From Rhizosphaericola sp047606825 (GTDB lineage Bacteria > Bacteroidota > Bacteroidia > Chitinophagales > Chitinophagaceae): DNA of 22,730 nucleotides. Location of the stretch: NCBI GenBank assembly GCA_047606825.1, contig JASGDY010000022.1:1-22730 (forward strand), given 5' to 3'. Position numbers and translations under genes: made by a program. Of this stretch, positions 1 through 8,973 are shown piece after piece; within the stretch, counting starts at the first letter, position 1; every line of letters begins with the position of its first letter. The notes beneath the pieces are model-generated. The model saw only the letters and a program-made list of their open reading frames with translations, had not been told where the DNA came from and did no database searches.

Positions 1-24
1 AATTCAATATAGACCAATAATTTT

Positions 25-184
25 TATTACTCCGCTCTTCAGGATTTGTAATCCTGAAGCCGTATCGGCGGATTTTCAATCCGCAAATAGCAGTGCATTG
101 CAAATGCACGGATAAGCGTTCGGGATTACAAATCCCGAACAGCGCAAATGGATTTTTGGTCTAAAATATAAATCAAAATCGTAT
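25..184. repeat. Left copy of a four-hairpin inverted repeat module
   Basis: Four short hairpins stand in a row at 37-59, 68-84, 93-109 and 118-140. Stems are 10, 7, 7 and 10 bp, every loop is 3 nt and closed by ATT/AAT, and every linker is exactly 8 nt. The layout is mirror-symmetric about position 88.5. A CGCT/AGCG pair (33-36, 141-144) lies just outside, and TAGACCAA (10-17) with TTGGTCTA (156-163) could close the whole structure. The same 160 bp occurs in reverse orientation at 22571-22730 with four differences. No transposase gene is nearby. It could be a dispersed non-autonomous repeat, a structured RNA or a transcription-end element; the sequence does not decide. Confidence 0.9.
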
Positions 185-236
185 CAAACATAAAAGCGGT
201 CGTTGCCATTTGCAACGACCGCTTTTATGTTTGATA
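182..236 (-). terminator. Long hairpin ending the Nif3/zinc-ribbon operon
   Basis: Arms 182-206 and 212-236 pair perfectly over 25 bp around a 5-nt loop. The hairpin begins 10 nt past the stop codon of the leftward zinc-ribbon gene. On the minus strand it is followed by a moderately U-rich stretch running into the four-hairpin repeat. The position fits a terminator or 3'-end protector, although the stem is much longer than a typical intrinsic terminator. Confidence 0.75.
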
Positions 237-246
237 TTCTGTTGTC

Positions 247-1011
247 TTATTTCGCTACTTCGATGGCATTATACAGTTCCTCGTCCGCCAGGATACGTCC
301 GCAGTTTTCGCAGACGATGACTTTTTTGCGTTGGCGGATTTCGCTCTGTTTTTGGGGCGGGATAGCGTTGAAGCAACCACCACAGGCATCACGCTCGATG
401 GAAACAACCGCCAAACCGTTGCGGTAGTTGTTACGGATGCGGTCATAAGAATATATCAGGCGTTGGTCCACAACACTGCGCGCCTCGTCTTCCTCTGTTT
501 TCAAGACAGCCTCTTCCTTTTCGGTGTCGGCGATGATTTTGTCCAGTTCGGCTTTTTTCTGGTCGAGGACAGCGTCTTTGTTGGAGATTTGTTTTTTCAC
601 GGCATCCAACTGTACGGCTTTTTCGTCGAGCTGTTCTTTGGCGTCGCGGATATGGCGTTCCGCCAGTTTGCCTTCGAGCTGTTGGTCTTCGATTTCTTTG
701 TTGATAGCTTCGAACTCACGGTTGTTTTTTACCGCTTCGCTCTGCTTTTCATATTTCTTGATAAGTTCGTCGGCTGTTCTTATGGCGTTGTTTTTTTCCT
801 CGATGTATTCGGAAATACCGTTGATTTCCTCCTCGATGCGCGTTTTACGGTGGTTCAGGCCTTCTATTTCGTCTTCGAGGTCGCGTACTTCCATGGGAAG
901 CTCACCACGGAGGGTATGCAATTCGTCCAGCTTGATGTCGATTTTTTGGAGTTTGATTAATCCGGAAAGTTTTTCTTCTACGGAGAAATCCTTCGCTTTT
1001 GCTGTTGCCAT
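247..1011 (-). CDS. C4-type zinc-ribbon coiled-coil protein (COG1579-like)
   Basis: This 254-residue cytosolic protein has no signal peptide. Residues about 10-185 are a charged, heptad-like coiled coil rich in E, K, D and Q. The C-terminus carries a zinc ribbon with cysteines C210, C213, C234 and C237 in two CxxC pairs, as in COG1579 proteins. Family members are thought to bind nucleic acid or to act as adaptors; the biochemical role is not settled. The ATG at 1011 starts 20 nt after the Nif3-like stop codon, so the two are very likely one operon, a pairing that recurs in Bacteroidota. A long hairpin follows the stop. The family call is firm, the function is not. Confidence 0.88.
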   Translation of the reverse strand: MATAKAKDFSVEEKLSGLIKLQKIDIKLDELHTLRGELPMEVRDLEDEIEGLNHRKTRIEEEINGISEYIEEKNNAIRTADELIKKYEKQSEAVKNNREFEAINKEIEDQQLEGKLAERHIRDAKEQLDEKAVQLDAVKKQISNKDAVLDQKKAELDKIIADTEKEEAVLKTEEDEARSVVDQRLIYSYDRIRNNYRNGLAVVSIERDACGGCFNAIPPQKQSEIRQRKKVIVCENCGRILADEELYNAIEVAK

Positions 1012-1031
1012 ATTGTTTGAATCAAAATAAT

Positions 1032-2129
1032 TTACACAAAATAATAAACCGGATTTGTCCGAACATCCGATTTTAAGACGGCAAAGGTAGGAAATTTTGT
1101 CCGCAAATAATCAAACAGTAATTCTACCGTGAATTGTTCACTTTCAAAATGCCCGATGTCCGCCAATACAATTTTTCCGTCCGCGTCAAAAAACTCGTGG
1201 TACTTGACATCGCCCGTCACATAGATGTCCGCACCTGCGCCGATTGCCGCAGCGGTGAGGAAACTGCCCGCGCCGCCGCAGACGGCGACTTTCCGTATCG
1301 ACCTGCCCAAAAACGCCGTGTGGCGAATGACCTGCAAGTGGAATGTTTCCTTCAACAACTGCAAAAAAGCGGTTGGGTCGAGCGGCCCCGGCAACGTGCC
1401 GATGATGCCCGCGCCGACTTGCGCGTATTGGTTTTCCAAAAGATAAATGTCGTAGGCGACTTCTTCGTAAGGATGCGCCGACAATAGAGCGGCGACGACT
1501 TTGCTTTTCAGGTATTTGGGGAAAATGGTTTCGATGCGCGTTTCTGGTTCCGTATGGCGCTCACCGATATTGCCGACAAAGGGATGGGAGCTTTCCGAAG
1601 CCTTGAAAGTACCCTCACCATTGGTGTTGAAACTGCATTGACCATAATTGCCGATACTGCCCGCGCCTGCCTGGAACAAGGCTACGCGTATATTTTCCGC
1701 ATGGTCGTGCGGAGCGAAAGTTACCAGTTTGCAGAGTTCCCTCGCCTTGGGCATCAATATACGGCGGTCAGCCAAGCCGATTTTGTCCGCAATACGCGCG
1801 TTGACGCCGTCGATGACATTGTCGAGGTTGGTGTGGATGGCGTATATCGCAATATCGCTTTTGATGGCGGCGACGACGGTCTGCTCGACGTAGTTTTTGC
1901 CGTTGATTTTCTTCAAACCCTTGAAAACAATGGGATGGTGCGCCACGATGAGGTTGACGTTTTTGGCGATGGCCTCCTGCACCACGGCTTCCGTACAGTC
2001 CAGCGTGGTCAGCACCCCCGTACATTCCCAGTCGGCGTTGCCTGTGATGAGGCCCGCATTGTCATAGCTTTCCTGGTAGGACGGCGGCGCGATGGATTCA
2101 AGGTATTGTGTGATGTATCGTATCTGCAT
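1032..2129 (-). CDS. Nif3-like dinuclear metal-center protein (YbgI/YqfO family)
   Basis: This 365-residue protein belongs to the NIF3 family, often annotated GTP cyclohydrolase I type 2. Likely metal ligands are H64 and H65 in VAHHP, D103 in HTNLD, and H327 and E331 in GHFESE, which match the two-histidine, Asp, His/Glu pattern of YbgI. The middle third is the inserted CutA/PII-like domain that makes YqfO-type members about 370 residues rather than about 250. The ATG at 2129 (MQIRYITQYLE) is preferred because the family begins there; an in-frame ATG at 2165 would add 12 unconserved residues. It is the first gene of the operon with the zinc-ribbon protein. True substrate and physiological role are unknown. 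Confidence 0.9.
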   Translation of the reverse strand: MQIRYITQYLESIAPPSYQESYDNAGLITGNADWECTGVLTTLDCTEAVVQEAIAKNVNLIVAHHPIVFKGLKKINGKNYVEQTVVAAIKSDIAIYAIHTNLDNVIDGVNARIADKIGLADRRILMPKARELCKLVTFAPHDHAENIRVALFQAGAGSIGNYGQCSFNTNGEGTFKASESSHPFVGNIGERHTEPETRIETIFPKYLKSKVVAALLSAHPYEEVAYDIYLLENQYAQVGAGIIGTLPGPLDPTAFLQLLKETFHLQVIRHTAFLGRSIRKVAVCGGAGSFLTAAAIGAGADIYVTGDVKYHEFFDADGKIVLADIGHFESEQFTVELLFDYLRTKFPTFAVLKSDVRTNPVYYFV

Positions 2130-2243
2130 GGTCGGATGCGTTTCAGATGAAGCACATAGGTACATATTTTTAGTTGTTTTTCTTTGGAATGAAAATAAAA
2201 ATCTTGCACCTGTGTCTTGCGAAGAAGAATTGGGAAAAAACGC

Positions 2244-2268
2244 AACTGTCGCAAAATTTGCGACAGTT
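2244..2268. promoter_or_regulatory. 25-bp perfect palindrome between divergent genes
   Basis: AACTGTCGCAAA and TTTGCGACAGTT flank a single central A. No gene ends here: nif3-like reads left and the GH31 gene reads right, so a terminator is unlikely. A one-base centre also suits a dimeric DNA-binding protein better than an RNA loop. A GACTTTTG box at 2291-2298, one base off the Bacteroidota -7 consensus, lies about 20 bp to the right, so the palindrome would cover the upstream promoter region of the GH31 gene. No adjacent regulator gene is seen. Confidence 0.5.
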
Positions 2269-2390
2269 CAAAACCAAAACAGCCTCTAAAGACTTTTGCA
2301 TTATTCTACACAAACGTTTCCAACATCGACCCGACACCCATGATTATCGCTTAATTTTACCGCATCCTCTTGGATAGTAAAAATGACGTT

Positions 2391-5300
2391 ATGACGTATC
2401 GATTTCCTGTGGCCATTGTCCGCAGTTCCTGTCTGTTATTGGGTGTCATAGTTATCGTGCGAAGTTCGCTGTTGGCGCAGACGACCAGCAAAACTGCACA
2501 GGACCTGCCGCGCGTGACAAGCGCGACCAGGCTCAATGCAACGACCGTGGAGCTGAAGCTGTCCAACAAACATCATATCTTGGTGGATTTTTACGGGGAA
2601 AATGTTTTCCGGATGTTGCAGGATGTGCAGGACAGTAGTTTCCGCGACCCGCAGGCGCAACCGCCGGCAAAGATTTTAGTCGGGAACCCCCGCAAGCCGG
2701 TTTCCAATATACAACTTATCGAGTCCAACGATTCCCTATTGATACAGTCCAAAAGCGTAACAATCATCTTTGACAAGATTACCTCGCAATGGAAAATCAT
2801 CAACCGAAAAAACAGCCAGACCGTACTCGAAACCGCCGGACCGATTCATTTTGAAAAACATAGTACGACACTCCGCCTGGGCGCACGGACAACGGAATAT
2901 TTCTACGGCGGCGGCGTGCAGAACGGTCGTTTTTCGCATAAAGGCAAAAGCATATCCATCGAAAACCAAAATAGCTGGACAGATGGCGGTGTCGCTTCGC
3001 CCACACCGTTTTACTGGTCCACGGCGGGTTACGGCATGATGTGGAACACGTTTCGCAGAGGCAAATACGATTTCGGCGCCAAGGACAAATCCACGGTAAC
3101 GTTGTCACATGAAACGGGCTATCTGGATGTTTTTTTCATGGTGGACGAGCAGCCAACGGCCTTGCTGAACGATTTTTACCAGTTGACGGGCAACCCTGTC
3201 CTGCTTCCAAAATTCGGTTTCTACGAAGGGCATCTCAATGCCTACAACCGCGACTATTGGAAACAGGATTCTGCGGGTGTTTTGTTTGAGGACGGCAAGC
3301 GTTACAAGGAAAGCCAGAAAGACAATGGCGGCACCAAGGAGTCGCTCAACGGCGAAAAAAACAACTACCAATTTTCAGCACGTGCCGTCGTGGACCGCTA
3401 TGCGGCGCATGATTTGCCGTTGGGTTGGATATTGCCCAATGACGGTTACGGCGCGGGCTACGGACAGACCTCGACCTTGGACAGCAATATCCAAAACCTG
3501 AAATCCTTCGGCGACTATGCGCGTGCGCATGGCGTTCAGATTGGTCTATGGACACAGTCCGACTTGCATCCGAAAGACGGCGTTGCTCCCTTGTTGCAGC
3601 GCGATATTGAAAAGGAAGTCGGCGTTGCTGGCGTGCGCGTATTGAAAACTGACGTGGCTTGGGTCGGCCCCGGATATTCCTTTGGTTTGCATGGCGTTTC
3701 GGACGTTGGGAATACCATGCCGCAATACGGCAACGACGCGCGTCCGTTCATCATTTCGCTCGACGGCTGGGCCGGGACGCAGCGTTATGCCGGCATTTGG
3801 AGCGGCGACCAGACTGGCGGCATGTGGGAATACATCCGCTTCCATATTCCCACTTATATTGGTTCGGGACTTTCCGGCCAGCCCAATATCACGTCCGACA
3901 TGGACGGTATTTTCGGCGGTAAAAATCCCACCGTCAATATCCGCGATTTCCAATGGAAAACGTTTACGCCGATGCAGCTCAACATGGACGGCTGGGGCGC
4001 CAACGAAAAATATCCCTATGCGCTCGGCGAACCGGCGACGTCCATCAACCGCACGTATCTCAAGCTCAAGTCGCAGCTATTGCCTTATACGTACAGCATC
4101 GCGAAGCAGGCCACGGACGGTTTTCCAATGATACGCGCGATGTTTTTTGACAACGCCAATCCCTATACTCTGGGCAAAGCCACGCAATACCAATATCTCT
4201 TCGGTCCTTATTTCCTGGTCGCACCCATATACCGGGAAACCAAAACTGACACGGAAGGCAACGACGTCCGCAACGGCATTTACCTACCTAAAGGGCAATG
4301 GGTTGATTATTTCTCGGGGGAAATATATGATGGCAACCGCATCGTCAACAGCTTCGACGCACCGATATGGAAGCTCCCGGTTTTCGTGAAAAACGGTGCG
4401 ATTATTCCCATGTCCAATCCCAACAACAATGTTAAAGGCATTGACAATACATTGCGTATTTATGAAATCTATCCGTCCGGCAAATCTTCTTTTGTCCAGT
4501 ATGACGACGACGGCACAACCGAAAAATACAAACAAGGCGAGGGCGTTACGACTTTGATAGAATCGTCCGTTGCCAACAGTACCGCAATCATAAAAGTCAA
4601 TCCTACAAAAGGGAATTTTGACGGCTTTGAAAAAAACAAAACAACGGAGTTCCATGTCAACGTCACGCAAAAACCGACAGGAATTTTGCTTAAAAATGGC
4701 AATACTACCGTCGTATTGCATGAGGTGAAAACCAAGGACGCTTTCGAAAAAGGACAGAATGTCTATTTCTACGACGCGGCACCCAACCTCAACCAGTTTG
4801 CCACCAAGGGCAGTGGTTTTGAAAACGTTCCTATCACGAAAAACCCGCAATTGCTGGTACGCACGACTCCGTCCGATATCACGGCATCGGCACTCACACT
4901 GACCGTCAAGGGTTTCCGATTTGCTCCAGCCAACACAGTCTTACAAAAGACAGGAACGTTGGGCAAACCAACGGATTTTCAGGTTTTGGATTCCAACGCC
5001 AAAGCGTATAGCCTAAGGCCAAGCTGGAAAAAAGTAGCAAATGCCGACTATTACGAAATCAATTTTGGCGGACAATTGTACAGCACAATCAAGGACAATG
5101 CGTTGATGTTCGAGGACTTGATACCGGAAACCAACTACCAGTTCAAGATACGCGCGGTCAACAAATCCGGCTATTCTGACTGGGCTGCACTTTCGGCAAT
5201 GACCAAGGTCAATCCACTGGAATTTGCATTGAAAGGCATCACCGCGGAATGTACCGCCGAAGCGCAGTCTGGTCAACGTATCGCCCGCTTGTTTGACTTT

Positions 5301-6236
5301 GACGAGACCGATTTATGGCACACTAAATGGGGGGGAAAGGCAACGCCGTTCACGATTACGGCCGACCTGCATTCCGTCAACCAGTTGGACAAAATCCAAT
5401 ATCTGCCAAGGCAAAAAGGCAACGGTATTTTGCTGAATGGAACGGTTTACTATAGCCTGGACAAAAAAGAATGGACAAAAGCCGACGATTTTGTTTGGGA
5501 AAATAACGGTGAAACCAAAACGTTCCATTTTTCCAACCACCCAACGGTGCGCTACCTCAAAATCGAAGTCCGGGACGGTGCTGCCGGATTTGGTTCCGGC
5601 CGCGAAATGTACGTTTTCAAAGTTCCGGGAACGGAAAGCTATATTCCCGGCGACATCAACAACGACCATCAGCTCGATATCAACGACCTGACTTCATACA
5701 TGAACTATACAGGCCTGCGCAAGGGCGACGGCGATTTTGAAGGTTATGTCAGCAAGGGCGACATCAACAAAAATGATTTGATTGATGTTTATGATATTTC
5801 GCACGTGGCGACACGTCTTGACGGCGGTGCGTATTTCGACCGGAAAGACACAGTGTCCGGGAAGTTGGAAACCACACCCAACAAGACGGACTTCACACCA
5901 GGTGAGGAAGTGGTCATCACCGTAAAAGGCGTCAACCTCAAGGCTGTCAACGGTCTGAGTTTTGCGCTGCCCTACAATCCGCAAGAACTGGAATACCAAA
6001 GCGTAGAGACGGTCCACACCAACGCCATGGAAAACATGACGCTCGACCGCTTGCACAGCAATGGGCAAAAAGCACTTTACCCGACTTTTGTCAACATTGG
6101 CGACCAAGATGCACTGGAAGGCTCGGAAACGCTGTTCCGTATCAAGTTCAAGACGAAGCAAAACTATCATTACAACCTGCAACCTAAAGACGGAATGCTG
6201 GTCGATGTGCATTTGAATGTGGTGGGGATTCAATGA
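2391..6236 (+). CDS. Secreted modular GH31 glycosidase with Fn3, F5/8C-like, dockerin and cohesin-like modules
   Basis: A 1281-residue exported enzyme. The signal peptide covers about residues 1-30 (hydrophobic core, then LLAQ). A beta-sandwich (about 40-230) precedes a GH31 TIM barrel (about 270-590). The probable nucleophile is D421 (KTDVAW) and the acid/base is D473 (SGDQTGG). Beta domains follow to about 850, then an Fn3 module (859-942), an F5/8C or CBM32-like module (945-1080), and two dockerin calcium loops at D1088/N1090/D1092/D1096/D1099 and D1124/N1126/N1128/D1132/D1135. A cohesin-like domain (about 1155-1281) ends the protein. No type IX secretion tail is seen. The ATG at 2391 is preferred over an in-frame TTG at 2370. 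The family is known for alpha-glucosidases, alpha-xylosidases and alpha-N-acetylgalactosaminidases; the motif context and module set recall the last group, but this is tentative. Confidence 0.88.
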   Translation: MTYRFPVAIVRSSCLLLGVIVIVRSSLLAQTTSKTAQDLPRVTSATRLNATTVELKLSNKHHILVDFYGENVFRMLQDVQDSSFRDPQAQPPAKILVGNPRKPVSNIQLIESNDSLLIQSKSVTIIFDKITSQWKIINRKNSQTVLETAGPIHFEKHSTTLRLGARTTEYFYGGGVQNGRFSHKGKSISIENQNSWTDGGVASPTPFYWSTAGYGMMWNTFRRGKYDFGAKDKSTVTLSHETGYLDVFFMVDEQPTALLNDFYQLTGNPVLLPKFGFYEGHLNAYNRDYWKQDSAGVLFEDGKRYKESQKDNGGTKESLNGEKNNYQFSARAVVDRYAAHDLPLGWILPNDGYGAGYGQTSTLDSNIQNLKSFGDYARAHGVQIGLWTQSDLHPKDGVAPLLQRDIEKEVGVAGVRVLKTDVAWVGPGYSFGLHGVSDVGNTMPQYGNDARPFIISLDGWAGTQRYAGIWSGDQTGGMWEYIRFHIPTYIGSGLSGQPNITSDMDGIFGGKNPTVNIRDFQWKTFTPMQLNMDGWGANEKYPYALGEPATSINRTYLKLKSQLLPYTYSIAKQATDGFPMIRAMFFDNANPYTLGKATQYQYLFGPYFLVAPIYRETKTDTEGNDVRNGIYLPKGQWVDYFSGEIYDGNRIVNSFDAPIWKLPVFVKNGAIIPMSNPNNNVKGIDNTLRIYEIYPSGKSSFVQYDDDGTTEKYKQGEGVTTLIESSVANSTAIIKVNPTKGNFDGFEKNKTTEFHVNVTQKPTGILLKNGNTTVVLHEVKTKDAFEKGQNVYFYDAAPNLNQFATKGSGFENVPITKNPQLLVRTTPSDITASALTLTVKGFRFAPANTVLQKTGTLGKPTDFQVLDSNAKAYSLRPSWKKVANADYYEINFGGQLYSTIKDNALMFEDLIPETNYQFKIRAVNKSGYSDWAALSAMTKVNPLEFALKGITAECTAEAQSGQRIARLFDFDETDLWHTKWGGKATPFTITADLHSVNQLDKIQYLPRQKGNGILLNGTVYYSLDKKEWTKADDFVWENNGETKTFHFSNHPTVRYLKIEVRDGAAGFGSGREMYVFKVPGTESYIPGDINNDHQLDINDLTSYMNYTGLRKGDGDFEGYVSKGDINKNDLIDVYDISHVATRLDGGAYFDRKDTVSGKLETTPNKTDFTPGEEVVITVKGVNLKAVNGLSFALPYNPQELEYQSVETVHTNAMENMTLDRLHSNGQKALYPTFVNIGDQDALEGSETLFRIKFKTKQNYHYNLQPKDGMLVDVHLNVVGIQ

Positions 6237-6284
6237 ACGACCGACAATCCCAACACTTCCTTCCGCCAATTGTCAATTGTCCAT

Positions 6285-6292
6285 TACCTTTG
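6285..6292 (+). promoter_or_regulatory. Candidate -7 box for alaS
   Basis: TACCTTTG followed by C matches the Bacteroidota -7 pattern TAnnTTTG. It lies 49 nt before the alaS ATG at 6342. TTG triplets at 6270 and 6277 are too close to act as the usual upstream box, so only half of the promoter is convincing. Confidence 0.35.
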
Positions 6293-6341
6293 CCAAGCCT
6301 TTTCCAAAGGCATTTTATTTTTTACTTTTTATTTCGTTCGC

Positions 6342-8963
6342 ATGTTGTCAAGTGCTGAGATACGCCAAAAGTTTTTGGATTTTTTTAAGGAGAGAGGCCA
6401 TACGATTGTCCCGTCTGCACCGATTGTGGTCAAGAACGACCCGACGCTGTTGTTCACCAATGCGGGGATGAACCAGTTCAAGGATTATTTTTTGGGCAAT
6501 AAAGTCCCACCATACAAGCGTGCGGCGGACACGCAAAAATGTCTCCGCGTCAGCGGCAAACATAACGATTTGGAGGAGGTCGGCGTGGACACCTACCACC
6601 ACACCATGTTTGAAATGCTCGGCAACTGGAGCTTTGGCGACTATTTCAAAAAAGAAGCCATCGCCTGGAGTTGGGAACTGTTGACGGAAGTGTACGGCAT
6701 GGACAAGTCCCGGCTGTACGCAACCGTATTTGAAGGAGACGAAAACGAAGGCCTGCCTTTTGACCAGGAAGCCTATGACGAATGGCGCAAACGGCTGCCC
6801 GATGACCATATCTTGCGCGGCAACAAAAAGGACAATTTTTGGGAAATGGGCGACACGGGCCCTTGCGGACCTTGTTCGGAAATCCATGTGGACTGCCGCA
6901 GCGACGAGGAACGCGCCGAGGTCGCCGGTGCTTTGTTGGTCAACAACGACGACCCTCAGGTGATTGAGATTTGGAACAATGTCTTCATGCAGTTCAACCG
7001 CCAACAAGACGGCAGCCTACAACCTTTGCCCGCCAAGCATGTGGACACGGGAATGGGGTTTGAGCGGCTTGTCCGCATTTTGCAAAACAAAAACTCCAAC
7101 TACGATACCGATATTTTTTCCGGTACGATAAAGGTGATTGAAGACATCACAGGAAAGCAATACGGCTACGACGACAGCAAGCCGTCCGTGGCTTTTCGCG
7201 TATTGGCAGACCATATCCGCGCGATTGCTTTCGCGGTCGCCGACGGACAGTTGCCGTCCAATACGGGCGCGGGTTACGTCATCCGCCGCATATTGCGCCG
7301 CGCCGTGCGTTACTATTATTCCAACCTGCAATACCAGCAACCTTTGCTGTTCCAGTTGTTGCCGCATCTGGCGCAACAGTTTGCCAATGTCTTTCCGGAA
7401 CTCAATGCACAGTTGGAATTTGTCAGCCGCGTGGTGAAAGAGGAAGAAGAGGCATTTTTGCGGACGCTGGAAAAAGGTTTGCGTAAGATGGACGACATCA
7501 TTGCGCAAAAAGACCTGAAAACCATCAGTGGAAAAGATGCTTTTGAACTATACGACACTTACGGTTTCCCCATCGATTTGACACGTCTGATTGCCAGCGA
7601 AAACGGCCTGCAAGTGGACGAAAAAGGATTTGACACCGAGATGCAGCAACAGAAAGACCGCAGCCGTGCAGCAACCGCCATCGACGCGGGCGACTGGAAG
7701 GAAGTCCATCCCGACAACGGTTTTCAGTTTGTCGGCTATGGTGACCCGGTCATCGAAACGCAGGTTGTCAAATACCGGAAAGTAAAAGCCAAAGGCAAAG
7801 AACAATACCAAGTCGTATTGGCGGCAACACCTTTCTATGCCGAAATGGGCGGACAGGTGGGCGACACGGGCGTGTTGGTTTTCGGCGACGAAACAATACA
7901 AGTGCTGGACACGAAAAAAGAAAACGACTTGTTTATCCATTTCGTCAATAAATTGCCGCAGGACATTGCCACGTCCGTCACCGCCAAAATCGACTGGCAA
8001 CGTCGGCTCAAAATCATGTACAACCACTCCGCGACGCACTTGCTGCACGCGGCTTTGCGTGCCGTTTTGGGTGCACATGTCATGCAAAAGGGTTCGCTTG
8101 TCTCGGACGAAGTGCTGCGTTTTGACTTTTCGCATTTTTCCAAAATGACCGACGAGGAAATCCGAAAAGTGGAAACCATCGTCAACGAAAAAATCCGCGC
8201 CAACATTCCGGTCGATATACAGGAATTGCCCAAAGAAGAAGCGATGCAGCTCGGTGCGATGCACCTTTTCGGAGAAAAATACGGCGATATGGTGCGTGTC
8301 GTGACCATCGACCCGCAGTTTTCGCGTGAGTTCTGCGGCGGCACGCACGTTCCTAATACGGGTATGATTGGCGTGTTTACCATCACCGCCGAATCTGCGG
8401 TTGCCGCCGGCGTGCGCCGCATCGAAGCCTTGACAGGTTCGGCTGCCATCCAATATTTTGGCGAACGTGTCGCGCAGTCCAAACAGGTCATGGAACTGCT
8501 CAAAACCAAAGACCCGCTGAAAGCCGTCGAAAAACTCATCGACGACAAAGCGCAGCTGGAACGCAAACTCGAAAGCCTCGAAGCAAAGGAAATCGCCAAT
8601 ACGGCAAAAGAACTCGCGGCTTCCGCGCAGGAAATCAACGGCGTCCGGTTTGTCGGTGCCAACATCACTATCGACAACGGCGACACGCTGAAAAAAATAT
8701 GTTTCGCGCTCAAACCGTTACTGGATAACTATCTCGTCGTGTTGACAGGCGTTGTTTCGGGTAAGGCTTCCGTCGCGATTTTGATTGATGAATCCGTTGC
8801 AGAAACCAAAAACCTCGACGCCGGAAAAATCGTCAAACAAATCGTCGCGCCCATCATCAAAGGCGGCGGCGGCGGACAGAAAACCTTGGCGACAGCCGGA
8901 GGTCAGGATGCGTCCAACCTTGCGAAAGTGGTGGAAGAAGTGAGGGAGTTGTTGCAAGCGTAG
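6342..8963 (+). CDS. alaS: Alanyl-tRNA synthetase
   Basis: This 873-residue class II synthetase charges tRNA-Ala with alanine in the cytosol. The N-terminal catalytic domain begins MLSSAEIRQ and contains the GDTGPCGPCSEI segment. The editing domain has the zinc/active-site set H562, H566 (NHSATHLLH), C665 and H669 (CGGTH). The C-Ala domain ends with a glycine-rich KGGGGGQKTLATAGGQD segment. Length matches the family. The ATG at 6342 is chosen because conserved sequence begins there; the in-frame ATG at 6270 would add 24 unconserved residues. It follows the GH31 stop by 105 nt, is probably transcribed on its own, and converges with the PAP2 gene across a hairpin. Confidence 0.98.
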   Translation: MLSSAEIRQKFLDFFKERGHTIVPSAPIVVKNDPTLLFTNAGMNQFKDYFLGNKVPPYKRAADTQKCLRVSGKHNDLEEVGVDTYHHTMFEMLGNWSFGDYFKKEAIAWSWELLTEVYGMDKSRLYATVFEGDENEGLPFDQEAYDEWRKRLPDDHILRGNKKDNFWEMGDTGPCGPCSEIHVDCRSDEERAEVAGALLVNNDDPQVIEIWNNVFMQFNRQQDGSLQPLPAKHVDTGMGFERLVRILQNKNSNYDTDIFSGTIKVIEDITGKQYGYDDSKPSVAFRVLADHIRAIAFAVADGQLPSNTGAGYVIRRILRRAVRYYYSNLQYQQPLLFQLLPHLAQQFANVFPELNAQLEFVSRVVKEEEEAFLRTLEKGLRKMDDIIAQKDLKTISGKDAFELYDTYGFPIDLTRLIASENGLQVDEKGFDTEMQQQKDRSRAATAIDAGDWKEVHPDNGFQFVGYGDPVIETQVVKYRKVKAKGKEQYQVVLAATPFYAEMGGQVGDTGVLVFGDETIQVLDTKKENDLFIHFVNKLPQDIATSVTAKIDWQRRLKIMYNHSATHLLHAALRAVLGAHVMQKGSLVSDEVLRFDFSHFSKMTDEEIRKVETIVNEKIRANIPVDIQELPKEEAMQLGAMHLFGEKYGDMVRVVTIDPQFSREFCGGTHVPNTGMIGVFTITAESAVAAGVRRIEALTGSAAIQYFGERVAQSKQVMELLKTKDPLKAVEKLIDDKAQLERKLESLEAKEIANTAKELAASAQEINGVRFVGANITIDNGDTLKKICFALKPLLDNYLVVLTGVVSGKASVAILIDESVAETKNLDAGKIVKQIVAPIIKGGGGGQKTLATAGGQDASNLAKVVEEVRELLQA

Positions 8964-8973
8964 AATTTCTATA

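Noticed and set aside
25..184. CRISPR array as an explanation for the regularly spaced repeats
   Set aside because: The units are different short palindromes, linkers are only 8 nt, and no cas genes are present.
331..960. Plus-strand open frames opposite the zinc-ribbon gene
   Set aside because: Phe/Val/Leu-rich shadows of the coiled-coil coding strand with no independent support.
2370..2390. TTG start adding seven residues to the GH31 protein
   Set aside because: The ATG at 2391 gives a compact signal peptide; the extra residues do not improve it.
7548..8713. Long minus-strand open frames (about 290-300 codons) within alaS
   Set aside because: They lie wholly opposite alaS, show no family motifs, and arise from its codon bias.
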